DNA of 52,914 bases from UBA4923 sp964486135 (GTDB lineage: Bacteria; Bacillota; Clostridia; Saccharofermentanales; DTU023). The notes below the pieces were generated by a model, which had not been told where the DNA came from, made no database searches, and was given only the letters and a program-made list of their open reading frames with translations. Numbering within the stretch: the first letter of the stretch is position 1; the number at the start of each line of letters is the position of its first letter. The DNA lies in NCBI GenBank assembly GCA_964486135.1, contig CAZAKT010000009.1, positions 1 through 52,914 on the forward strand, in the 5' to 3' direction. Below, piece after piece: positions 1 through 7,529 of this stretch. A program made the position numbers and the translations under genes.

Positions 1-2
1 TT

Positions 3-515
3 TTATCTTATGACAAAAGCTTGTAGCCGGCGCGAAAGAATGACAGCCAGTGCCCCCTTCAAGGCGTCACCAGGCAGGAAGACCAGTAGCCCTGATAAAA
101 ATACCTGGTCCCAGGCCACCTGAGATCCGGCAGAATACTTGAGCACCATATACATATAGGGGAGGCCGAACCCGTAAAGCAGGCAAGTAGCTGCCAGGAC
201 CTGGATAAGGGGCCGGCCCCCGTCATTGCCAAATCGCCGGGCCAGGTAGGAAAGCAGGCTGGCAGCTGGTATGAAGCCAATGACAAAACCAAAGGAGGGG
301 GAGACAAGCACTGCGGGACCCTCTAAAACCAGCTTTAAAAGCAAATGAAGAAGCAGGGAGAAAAAGGCGGATTCGGGATCCAGGAGCAGACCGGTCAGGA
401 TGACGAAGAGGGTTTGCAAGGTGAGAGGGATGGGCCCCAGCGGGATCCGGATCAAGCCGCCAACATAAGTAAGAACGGCAAGGAGGGCAAGGCTGGTCAG
501 CTTACGGGCACTCAT
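3..515 (-). CDS. bioY: BioY biotin transporter, substrate-binding membrane subunit
   Basis: This 170-residue, very hydrophobic protein matches BioY, the S component that captures biotin for an energy-coupling-factor transporter in the membrane. The BioY-like start (MSARKLT followed by TYVGGLIRIPLGPIPLTLQT) and the segment GPAVLVSPSFGFVIGF are visible. I chose the ATG at 513-515 because reading further upstream would run deep into birA and give a charged, unrelated head. It overlaps the end of birA by 14 bases, so the two are probably translationally coupled. No ATPase or EcfT partner is in the window, so it must use a shared ECF module or work alone. Biotin is needed by the mmd decarboxylase nearby. 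Confidence 0.9.
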   Translation of the reverse strand: MSARKLTSLALLAVLTYVGGLIRIPLGPIPLTLQTLFVILTGLLLDPESAFFSLLLHLLLKLVLEGPAVLVSPSFGFVIGFIPAASLLSYLARRFGNDGGRPLIQVLAATCLLYGFGLPYMYMVLKYSAGSQVAWDQVFLSGLLVFLPGDALKGALAVILSRRLQAFVIR

Positions 516-1479
516 GCGAAAGACCGGTAATCGAGATCTCCCCTGACCTGACTTCAAGAAGCTGGCCGTCCTCCCGGTAAAGGAGGGCCCCCTGGTCGGA
601 AATAGCTTCAGGCAGAATCTCCTGTCCCGTGTCCAGTCTGACCTTGCGGCCCAGGATGAAGCAACGCTTCCTGTATTCATCGAGATAGGATCGGTCTGGG
701 AGGCTTTCGATCAGGTCGCCCAGCCCATTGGTGATATCGGCAATGAGCAGGTTCCGATTGATGAACCCCTTTCCATCGGTAAGGGAACCGGCTGTCATCC
801 GCAATTCCTCAGGGAAGGCCTGGCGGGGTGTGGACAGATTGATCCCGATGCCGACGACAACCGATCCGGCCCGACCCGTTTCCAGATCGCTTATGGCTTC
901 TGTCAGAATGCCAGAGACCTTGCGGCCCTCAAAAAACAAGTCATTGACCCACTTGATCCCCAACTTGACACCAAAAGCGCGCTCAAGCGAAAGCGCTGTC
1001 GTGACGGCCGCCATAGTGGTCAGGAGGACAGGTGTCTCCTCCCTCTCCCAGGGAAAAGCGACCGAGAAATAGAGGCCTGTTCCGGCTGGCGAATGAAAGG
1101 TCCGCCCCCGCCTTCCCCGGCCCGCAGTCTGGGTCGCCGCGGCATAGAGCAAGGACTCCCCCTCCACCAGGGCCTGCTTTGCCAGGCTATTGGTAGAGGT
1201 CACCCGGTCAAAGACGCTCACGGGTAAATCGGCCCAAAAAGCGGACAGACCGCTTGCTATCCCCGGAGCTGAAAGACGGTCCGTCTCTTTTTGCAAGCGA
1301 TAGCCCCGCTTGCTCACAGCATCAATAAGATAGCCCTGGTCCCGCAAGACACCGACCGCCTTCCAGACGGCTGTCCTGCTCACGCCCAATTCCTGGGCTA
1401 TGGCCTCACCCGACAGACGGCTGTCCGTCTGCCTCAGCAACTTCAGGACGCTTGCACTTGTTTCCCTGGACCTGGTCAT
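502..1479 (-). CDS. birA: Bifunctional biotin--protein ligase and biotin-operon repressor BirA
   Basis: The 325-residue product has an N-terminal winged-helix domain (about residues 1-65, with SGEAIAQELGVSRTAVWKAV as recognition region) followed by a biotin ligase domain with the ATP/biotin loop GRGRRGR, the KWVNDL segment and a C-terminal SH3-like cap. It should activate biotin as biotinyl-AMP, attach it to the carrier MmdC, and repress biotin genes when idle. The ATG at 1477-1479 is the likely start; alternatives lie at 1488 and at a TTG at 1515. A promoter at 1487-1515 would start transcription almost at the chosen ATG, suggesting a leaderless or nearly leaderless message. bioY follows in the same operon. 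Confidence 0.9.
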   Translation of the reverse strand: MTRSRETSASVLKLLRQTDSRLSGEAIAQELGVSRTAVWKAVGVLRDQGYLIDAVSKRGYRLQKETDRLSAPGIASGLSAFWADLPVSVFDRVTSTNSLAKQALVEGESLLYAAATQTAGRGRRGRTFHSPAGTGLYFSVAFPWEREETPVLLTTMAAVTTALSLERAFGVKLGIKWVNDLFFEGRKVSGILTEAISDLETGRAGSVVVGIGINLSTPRQAFPEELRMTAGSLTDGKGFINRNLLIADITNGLGDLIESLPDRSYLDEYRKRCFILGRKVRLDTGQEILPEAISDQGALLYREDGQLLEVRSGEISITGLSHECP

Positions 1480-1486
1480 AGGGACC

Positions 1487-1515
1487 ATTATGAGATTTGT
1501 TTTCCCAAAGGTCAA
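1487..1515 (-). promoter_or_regulatory. Candidate sigma-A promoter of birA-bioY
   Basis: On the minus strand TTGACC (1510-1515) is followed after 17 bases by CATAAT (1487-1492). The predicted start site lies within a few bases of the birA ATG at 1479. The -35 element lies inside one arm of the inverted repeat at 1511-1537, as expected for an autorepressed gene. Inference from sequence only. Confidence 0.55.
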
Positions 1516-1537
1516 CCTTGCATACTTTTTGGTTGAC
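1511..1537. promoter_or_regulatory. Candidate BirA operator between birA and the LysR gene
   Basis: A perfect 7-base inverted repeat, GTCAACC (1511-1517) and GGTTGAC (1531-1537), is separated by 13 bases. Known BirA boxes are two outward arms of the kind GTAAACC/GGTTTAC or GTTAACC/GGTTAAC spaced by about 14-15 bases, so these arms are close but the spacer is slightly short. Its position over the -35 of birA and next to a BirA with a DNA-binding domain supports the call. Confidence 0.5.
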
Positions 1538-1595
1538 GATCACCTGTAAGCCCGAACTTGGTGTATCCTTGACACAAATAAAGGAAGGCCGGGCT

Positions 1596-2477
1596 ATGAC
1601 TTTTCATCAACTAAAAATCTTCTGCCATATTGTCGAATTGGGCAGTGTCACCCGGGCCAGTGAGCAACTGGGTATACCTCAGCCGGCCGCGACCCGTGCC
1701 ATCCGAGCCCTGGAGAGCGAGTTCGGACTCCCCCTCTTCGACCGCTCCGGCAGAGGGGTCGCTGTCAGTGAGAACGGCCGCTTGCTCTATGAGTACGCCA
1801 GGCAAATCCTGGAGCTGTCCGGACGCCTGTCCTCGGCCATGACCACAAAGAAGGAAAGAATGGACCGGACAATCTCCATTGTCGTAGAGGCTGCATCCCA
1901 CCTCTTCCCCCAAATCTGTACGGCCTTCAGCGCCCGCCACCCCCAAGCCAAGTTCCGGGCCCTCCACCTGGACGCTTCAACCCATCTCGATAAGGGGGAC
2001 TATCCCCTACGACTCTTCTCTTCCCGGAAGAGGCCTGAGGATGAATACACCATGGTACTCGCAGAGGAGGAAATCCGGCTGGCCGTCCCCCGGGACGGTC
2101 CTTTTGGCAAGAGGCAGGAAATCTCCCTTGACGAGGCGGCCCAGCTGGGCTTTGTCAGTCTCTTCAAGACCAGGGGCTTGCGCCAGATCACCGATTATTA
2201 TTGTAAGCTGGCTGGTTTTGAGCCCAATATCATTTTTGAAACAGACAATACGACAACGGTGATCCGCTATGTCAATTCCGGCCATGGCGTCGCCTTCATA
2301 CCGGACTTGACCTGGCCGGAAAGCAGGAATGACGAGCACGTCCACCTTTTGTCGATCAGGACACCAGAATGCCGTCGCTTCATCAACCTGAGCAGCCAGG
2401 GGGCTTCCAGCCTGAACTATTACGAAAGCCTCTTCTTTGATTTTTTGATCGACTATTTCAGCCAACTTAAAAGCTAG
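1596..2477 (+). CDS. LysR-family transcriptional regulator
   Basis: The 293-residue protein has the standard LysR layout: an N-terminal helix-turn-helix (residues 1-60, with VTRASEQLGIPQPAATRAIRAL) and a C-terminal periplasmic-binding-like effector domain with the usual late segment YVNSGHGVAFIPDLTW. I chose the ATG at 1596 because AGGAAGG lies 8 bases upstream and the family begins MTFHQLKIF; longer readings lack these. It converges on the amidase gene, overlapping its end by 11 bases. Malonate decarboxylase operons in other bacteria are often controlled by a LysR regulator (MdcR), so control of the neighbouring mdcA-mmd-amidase operon is a reasonable guess, but the effector is unknown. Confidence 0.85.
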   Translation: MTFHQLKIFCHIVELGSVTRASEQLGIPQPAATRAIRALESEFGLPLFDRSGRGVAVSENGRLLYEYARQILELSGRLSSAMTTKKERMDRTISIVVEAASHLFPQICTAFSARHPQAKFRALHLDASTHLDKGDYPLRLFSSRKRPEDEYTMVLAEEEIRLAVPRDGPFGKRQEISLDEAAQLGFVSLFKTRGLRQITDYYCKLAGFEPNIIFETDNTTTVIRYVNSGHGVAFIPDLTWPESRNDEHVHLLSIRTPECRRFINLSSQGASSLNYYESLFFDFLIDYFSQLKS

Positions 2478-3954
2478 ACGGGAGAGCCGGGGTTGACAGG
2501 GGCGGCAACCGGAAGCCCGCTTCCTGCTCGAAGGCGTAGCCGATCTCAATCAGGAGGGGCTCGCTGTAAGGACGGCCAATAATCTCCAGTCCCACTGGCA
2601 CACCCAGGGGGGCGTCGGGAGAAGGGGCGAAACCGGCCGGAAGCGTCAGGGAGGGGAAGCCGGTCACCGAACAGAGGGCTCCGTTTCGCTGCTTCTGCCT
2701 TCCTCCTATTTTACAGGCCAGCTGCTGTTGGTGGGGGAAGACCAGGGCATCGAGTCCGTGGTCGGCGAGGAGCTTCATAATCCGGGTGCGGAGCTCTGCC
2801 TGCCGGATCCGTTTCTCATTGTAGTCAGCTGTACCCACCTCAAGTTTCAAGGCAGTTTTCAGATTTTCCTCTATCCCTGGATAGTAGAGACCGCTTTCCA
2901 GGATCTCCTCAAGGGAATGGGCTGGGGCCTTTGAACCAAGTTTTGAAAGATAGCCATTCAAATGGGTCTTCAGATCATCGAGATGGACACTGACTTCCCT
3001 GACGATCCAATCGGGATCGATGGCCTCATCAAGGGGCAGCAAAACAGCGCCACCAGCCGTGAAGACCGGGAGGGCAGTTTCCATAACCTGGTTGACCGGC
3101 TCGTTGATTGCTTCTTTCCCAAAAAAACTCTTGAGGACGCCCAGCCTTTTTCCCACCAGGCCATCCCTGCGAAGACTATCCCTATAGGTAAGCGGAAGAC
3201 GGCCCACACTCCAGGCAGTCACGGCATCATCCGGATCGTAGCCGACGATCACGTCCAGGGTCCTGACCGAATCCTCAACGGTCCGGCAGATCGGCCCGAT
3301 CGCGTCCTGGGTCCAGCTATAGGGGACCAGGCCGGATCGACCTACCAGGCCAGCTGTCGGCCGGATACCCACCAGACTGTTGGCCGAAGCGGGACTCCTG
3401 ATCGAATTGATGGTATCGCTGCCGATACCGATTATGCCAAAATTGGCGGCGATTGAGGCGCCGGTCCCCCCCGAGGAACCACCCGGTGTCCGCGTCAGAT
3501 CATAGGGGTTGATCGTCTGGCCCAGGAGGGAGCTGACCGTTTCACCCCAGACGGCAAACTCGTGCAGGTTGGTTTTGGCCAGGATGATGGCGCCGGCCTT
3601 GCGGAGCTTCCGGACGATAAAGGCGTCCTCTCCCGTGACAAAGTCCTCGAATAGCTTGGATCCTGCTGTTGTCGGCATATCATAGGTGCCGATATTATCC
3701 TTCAGCATGACAGGGATTCCATGCAGGGGCCCGGACAGCTCCCCCTCCCTTTCAAAAAACCGGTCGAGTTCAGCTGCCTGATCCAGTGCCCTGGGATTGA
3801 TCCTGATGATGCTGTTGAGGGCCGGACCTCTCTTCTCATAGGTGTCAATACGGGCCAAGTAGGCCTCAAGCAGTTTTTTTACGGTCAATTGTCCGGCCCT
3901 GATCGCCTCATGGACCTTGGCGACACTTGTCTCCATCAGATCAAACTGACTCAT
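2467..3954 (-). CDS. Amidase-signature-family amidohydrolase
   Basis: The 495-residue protein is of normal length for the family and carries its Ser-cisSer-Lys machinery: Lys near residue 85 (MLKDN), the Ser pair in TPGGSSGG near 160, and the nucleophile Ser near 184 in INSIRSPAS. It hydrolyses an amide to an acid and ammonia in the cytoplasm; the substrate cannot be read from sequence. The start is the ATG at 3952-3954 behind a GGGGGCGGG Shine-Dalgarno. It lies only 27 bases after mmdB and is probably the last gene of the mdcA-mmd operon. Malonamidase E2 belongs to this family, so malonamate or another dicarboxylic monoamide is a possible substrate. Gatcase subunit A is less likely, since no GatB or GatC is adjacent. 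Confidence 0.85.
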   Translation of the reverse strand: MSQFDLMETSVAKVHEAIRAGQLTVKKLLEAYLARIDTYEKRGPALNSIIRINPRALDQAAELDRFFEREGELSGPLHGIPVMLKDNIGTYDMPTTAGSKLFEDFVTGEDAFIVRKLRKAGAIILAKTNLHEFAVWGETVSSLLGQTINPYDLTRTPGGSSGGTGASIAANFGIIGIGSDTINSIRSPASANSLVGIRPTAGLVGRSGLVPYSWTQDAIGPICRTVEDSVRTLDVIVGYDPDDAVTAWSVGRLPLTYRDSLRRDGLVGKRLGVLKSFFGKEAINEPVNQVMETALPVFTAGGAVLLPLDEAIDPDWIVREVSVHLDDLKTHLNGYLSKLGSKAPAHSLEEILESGLYYPGIEENLKTALKLEVGTADYNEKRIRQAELRTRIMKLLADHGLDALVFPHQQQLACKIGGRQKQRNGALCSVTGFPSLTLPAGFAPSPDAPLGVPVGLEIIGRPYSEPLLIEIGYAFEQEAGFRLPPLSTPALPSSF

Positions 3955-3981
3955 TTTCAACCCGCCCCCTGTCTCAGAGTT

Positions 3982-5145
3982 CTATCCGAAGAAACTCAAG
4001 AGGAGGCCGGCCGCTACGGCCGAACCGATCACGCCGGCCACATTGGGTCCCATGGCGTGCATGAGCAGGAAATTCGACGGATTGTATTTTTGACCTTCCT
4101 TTTGAACGACCCGGGCAGCCATGGGCACGGCCGATACACCGGCGGCCCCGATCAGGGGATTGACCTTGCCCTTGGTGAGAATGTACATGAGCTTGCCGAG
4201 GAGGACCCCGCCGGCTGTTCCGAAGGAGAAGGCCGCCAGTCCGAGCCCGACGATCATGAGCGTCCCCGGTGTCAGGAAGGATTCCGCCGACGCCGTCGCC
4301 CCGACAGTCAGTCCGAGCAGGATGGATACGATGTACATAAGCGAGTTCTGGATGGCGTTTACCAGCTGTGGCACGCGTTCTGATTCCTTGAGCAGGTTGC
4401 CCAGCATAAGCATTCCGATCAGGGCTGCCGCGGAGGGGAGCAGGATGACCGTAAAGAGGGTAACCACAATCGGGAAGAGGATCTTCTCCGTCTGGCTGAC
4501 ATAGCGGAGCTGCTCCATCTTGACTTCGCGCTCTTTTTGAGTCGTCAGCGCCTTCATGATGGGGGGCTGGATAATGGGCACCAGGGCCATGTAGGAGTAG
4601 GCGGCAATGGCGATCGGCCCAAGCAGTTCAGGGGCCAGCCGGCTGGTCAGGAAAAGGGCCGTCGGCCCGTCCGCGCCACCGATGATTCCGATCGAAGCCG
4701 ACTGTTGAGGGGTGAAGTTAAGGGCCATGGCACCCAGAAAAGTAGTAAAAATCCCCAGCTGGGCCGCCGCCCCCAAGAGGAGGCTTTTGGGATTGGCGAT
4801 CAGGGGTCCAAAGTCGGTCCCCGCTCCGATACAAAGGAAGATCAAGGGCGGATAGATGCCCAGGGAGGTCCCCTGGTAGAGGTAGTAGAGCAGGCCACCC
4901 GGCTGGTTGCCGAGAGGCCCGTCCATAAGGCCCGCCAGCGGCAGGTTGGCCAGCAGCATGCCGAAGGCGATGGGGAGCAACAGATAGGGCTCATAGCCTT
5001 TCTTGATGGCCAGATAAATGAAAAGGCAGGAGATCACGATCATGATCAGCCTGCCGGGTATCATGATCCCGAACAGAGGCGTATCGAAGCGAAAGAGCTC
5101 TAGGATACCGGAAGTTTTTAAAAAATCGATCAGGATTTTCAGCAT
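3982..5145 (-). CDS. mmdB: Sodium-pump decarboxylase beta subunit (MmdB/OadB/GcdB family)
   Basis: The 387-residue integral membrane protein is the Na+-translocating beta subunit of biotin-dependent decarboxylases. It decarboxylates carboxybiotin and exports Na+. The key segment GGADGPTALFL holds the conserved membrane Asp (Asp159 here, equivalent to the essential Asp203 of the Klebsiella oxaloacetate decarboxylase), and the family blocks GAGTDFGPLIANP and LLMHAMGPNVAGVIGSA are intact. The ATG follows TAGGAG and starts 9 bases after mmdC. Family members serve oxaloacetate, methylmalonyl-CoA, glutaconyl-CoA and malonyl substrates, so specificity comes from the alpha subunit and neighbouring genes. 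Confidence 0.93.
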   Translation of the reverse strand: MLKILIDFLKTSGILELFRFDTPLFGIMIPGRLIMIVISCLFIYLAIKKGYEPYLLLPIAFGMLLANLPLAGLMDGPLGNQPGGLLYYLYQGTSLGIYPPLIFLCIGAGTDFGPLIANPKSLLLGAAAQLGIFTTFLGAMALNFTPQQSASIGIIGGADGPTALFLTSRLAPELLGPIAIAAYSYMALVPIIQPPIMKALTTQKEREVKMEQLRYVSQTEKILFPIVVTLFTVILLPSAAALIGMLMLGNLLKESERVPQLVNAIQNSLMYIVSILLGLTVGATASAESFLTPGTLMIVGLGLAAFSFGTAGGVLLGKLMYILTKGKVNPLIGAAGVSAVPMAARVVQKEGQKYNPSNFLLMHAMGPNVAGVIGSAVAAGLLLSFFG

Positions 5146-5154
5146 GGGCGACTC

Positions 5155-5559
5155 CTACTGGAAAGAAACGAGCAGATCTCCCGCCCGGACATTATCCCCT
5201 TTATTGACATGCGTGTCCCCGACGGTGCCGTCCCTGGGAGCGACAATTTCATTCTCCATCTTCATGGCTTCAATGATGACCAGTATATCGCCAGCCTTGA
5301 CCTGGTCGCCCGCCTTGACCGCGACCTCCAGGACAGTGCCCTGCAAAGGGGCGTCAACCTGGTTACCCCCAGCGGCAGGGGCCGGGGCGGCGGCAGCCGG
5401 AGGCGGAGCGGCCACGGAATCCGGCTTGGGGGCAGGGGCAGGGACCGGGGCAGAACGTGGGGTCCGGGCTGTCTCCCCTGCCCTGTCCTCGCGCAGTTCC
5501 TCGACCTCAACCAGGTGTTCAACACCGTCAACAACAATTCTGAATGTCTTGATACTCAT
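5155..5559 (-). CDS. mmdC: Biotin carboxyl carrier subunit of the sodium-pump decarboxylase
   Basis: The 134-residue carrier has a short N-terminal domain, an Ala/Pro-rich flexible linker (about residues 35-65), and a C-terminal biotinyl domain with the invariant EAMKM motif; Lys100 is the residue biotinylated by BirA. It shuttles the carboxyl group from the MmdA transferase to the MmdB pump. It is flanked by mmdD upstream and mmdB 9 bases downstream. All expected biotinyl-domain residues are present. Confidence 0.95.
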   Translation of the reverse strand: MSIKTFRIVVDGVEHLVEVEELREDRAGETARTPRSAPVPAPAPKPDSVAAPPPAAAAPAPAAGGNQVDAPLQGTVLEVAVKAGDQVKAGDILVIIEAMKMENEIVAPRDGTVGDTHVNKGDNVRAGDLLVSFQ

Positions 5560-5577
5560 TGGATTTACGTTCCCTTT

Positions 5578-5925
5578 CTAAGTCGGGCGCCGGACCGAGT
5601 CCCGCAGGCCCGCGGCTTCCCAGTCGGAAAGCGGCGCCTTCTGGCGATCTATTTTTCTGATGATGAAGCGGGTATCGCTTCCGCTATAGGCAGAGAGAGC
5701 CGCCATTGCCACGGCAACCAGCTTGCTGTCAACTTCTTCCGTCTCCGGGTCCGGGTTGACGGGCAGGACCGGAAGCTCCTTCTCAAGCTTCTTGGCCTTC
5801 CTATTGGCCAGGAAGGCCGTAATATCGACAAGATAGGCAATGCAGACCAGGACGGTAAAGACGATCAGCATGCAAAAAGCGGAAACAAGCAGGCCGCTAC
5901 CAAAGGTCATATTCTGGAAATCCAT
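5578..5925 (-). CDS. mmdD: Small membrane subunit of the sodium-pump decarboxylase (OadG/MmdD-like)
   Basis: The 115-residue protein has one N-terminal membrane helix (about residues 10-35, GLLVSAFCMLIVFTVLVCIAY) and a charged cytoplasmic tail including KLVAVAMAALSAY, the pattern of the OadG/MmdD/GcdD assembly subunit that holds the transferase and pump together. It begins with an ATG behind AAGGAGG, 11 bases after mmdA. Its place between the carboxyltransferase and carrier genes is the usual one. Confidence 0.85.
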   Translation of the reverse strand: MDFQNMTFGSGLLVSAFCMLIVFTVLVCIAYLVDITAFLANRKAKKLEKELPVLPVNPDPETEEVDSKLVAVAMAALSAYSGSDTRFIIRKIDRQKAPLSDWEAAGLRDSVRRPT

Positions 5926-5936
5926 GGACGGCCTCC

Positions 5937-7484
5937 TTAAAGCGGGATGTTCCCGTGTTTTTTGGGAGGGACCGCCTCCCGTTTTCCACGGAGGGCATCA
6001 TAGGATGAAATCAGGCGCTGCCGTGTTTCTTCGGGCAGGATCACATCATCAAGATAGCCCCGGGCCGCCGCGATATAGGGATTCATCATGCTGGCAGAGT
6101 ACTCGTCAATTTTTTCCTGTCGCTTGGCGTCCGGATCCCCGGCAGCCTTGATCTCACGGGAAAAAATGATGTTGGCCGCTCCCTCCGCCCCCATGACGGC
6201 GATCTCGGCCGTGGGCCAGCCAAGCACAATATCACCGCCCATATGTTTGGAACACATGCCGATATAGGCACCTCCATAGGCCTTGCGGACGATCACCGTC
6301 ACCTTGGGGACCGTGGCCTCGGAATAGGCATAGAGGAGTTTAGCCCCGTGCCTGATGATCCCACCGTACTCCTGCTGGGTACCGGGCAGGAAGCCCGGAA
6401 CATCGACCAGGGTCAGCAGGGGGATATTAAAAGCATCACAGAAGCGGATGAAGCGCGATGCCTTGTCTGACGCGTCGATATCCAGCACCCCCGCCAGGAA
6501 ACGGGGCTGGTTGGCGATGACGCCGACACTCTCCCCGTCGAGTCGGATGAAGCCCGTGATCATATTCCGGGCAAAATAGGGCTGGACCTCAAAAAAGCCC
6601 CCCCCATCCGCAAGACCGTAAATCAGCTCCTTCATATCGTAGGGGGTCCGGGGATCGGCCGGGATAAGGCTGTTGAAAGACTCGACCAGGCGATTGGCAT
6701 CCTCATCACAAGCGGAGGATTCCGGCTTTTCCATATTATTCTGGGGCAGATAGCTCAGAAGCTGTCTGATTTGAGAAAAACACTCCTCTTCATTCCCCGC
6801 CCTGAAGTGGGCGACCCCGCTGACACTGTTGTGGGTCATGGCCCCGCCCAGTGCCTGGGACGATACCTGCTCGCCCGTCACGGCCTTGATGACCTGGGGG
6901 CCCGTGATATACATTTCGCTCGTGTCATCGACCATAAAGACGAAGTCGGTCAGGGCAGGAGAATAGACTGCGCCTCCGGCGCAGGGCCCCATGATGACGG
7001 AGAGCTGAGGCACGACCCCGGACGCCTTGGTATTGCAATAGAAGATCCGGCCATAGCCGGCCAGTGAATCAACACCCTCCTGGATCCTGGCGCCACCCGA
7101 ATCGTTTATGGCGATCATGGGACAGCCGACCTTCATGGCCATTTCCTGGGTCTTTACAATCTTGTCCGCATGCATTTCGCCCAGTGATCCCCCGATTACG
7201 GTAAAATCCTGGGCAGCGACACAGACCAGGCGCCCATCCAGGGTGCCATAGCCGGTGACGACACCGTCGCCCGGCGCCTCTCTTTCATCCATACCAAACT
7301 GCGTGGAACGGTGTTTAACGAAGAGGCCCGTCTCGACAAAACTATCTTCATCAAGGAGGGCCTGGATGCGCTCACGGGCCGTCATCTTTCCACGCTTGTG
7401 CTGGCTTTCGACCGCCTTGTCACCGCCGCCCTTGTAAAGCGACTCCTTCATTGCCACCAGCTCATCTTGTTTTTCAGTCAGCAA
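5937..7484 (-). CDS. mmdA: Acyl-CoA carboxyltransferase subunit (methylmalonyl-CoA decarboxylase alpha type)
   Basis: The 515-residue protein matches the methylmalonyl-CoA decarboxylase/propionyl-CoA carboxylase beta family: an N-terminal crotonase-like domain with NDSGGARIQEG and GPCAGGAVYSPA and a C-terminal copy with DVPGFLPGTQQEYGG and KAYGGAYIGM. It moves the free carboxyl of an acyl-CoA to the biotin of MmdC. The start appears to be TTG at 7482-7484, because AAGGAGGA lies 7 bases upstream; the first ATG would shorten the protein by 11 residues. The substrate could be methylmalonyl-CoA or malonyl-CoA. No methylmalonyl-CoA mutase or epimerase gene is nearby, whereas a malonate-type transferase gene lies 45 bases upstream. 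Confidence 0.92.
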   Translation of the reverse strand: MLTEKQDELVAMKESLYKGGGDKAVESQHKRGKMTARERIQALLDEDSFVETGLFVKHRSTQFGMDEREAPGDGVVTGYGTLDGRLVCVAAQDFTVIGGSLGEMHADKIVKTQEMAMKVGCPMIAINDSGGARIQEGVDSLAGYGRIFYCNTKASGVVPQLSVIMGPCAGGAVYSPALTDFVFMVDDTSEMYITGPQVIKAVTGEQVSSQALGGAMTHNSVSGVAHFRAGNEEECFSQIRQLLSYLPQNNMEKPESSACDEDANRLVESFNSLIPADPRTPYDMKELIYGLADGGGFFEVQPYFARNMITGFIRLDGESVGVIANQPRFLAGVLDIDASDKASRFIRFCDAFNIPLLTLVDVPGFLPGTQQEYGGIIRHGAKLLYAYSEATVPKVTVIVRKAYGGAYIGMCSKHMGGDIVLGWPTAEIAVMGAEGAANIIFSREIKAAGDPDAKRQEKIDEYSASMMNPYIAAARGYLDDVILPEETRQRLISSYDALRGKREAVPPKKHGNIPL

Positions 7485-7529
7485 GGATTCATCCTCCTTA
7501 TCGTTTCTAGCTTCCTTAATTATCGAATA

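Noticed and set aside
5209..5940. Long plus-strand frame opposite the mmd genes
   Set aside because: It is a shadow of mmdC and mmdD, whose domains and ribosome sites are clear; the plus frame has no recognisable domain.
5155..7484. Reading the mmd genes as oxaloacetate or glutaconyl-CoA decarboxylase
   Set aside because: The alpha subunit is the 515-residue acyl-CoA carboxyltransferase type, not the pyruvate-carboxylase-like OadA; the roughly 580-residue GcdA form is also not matched.
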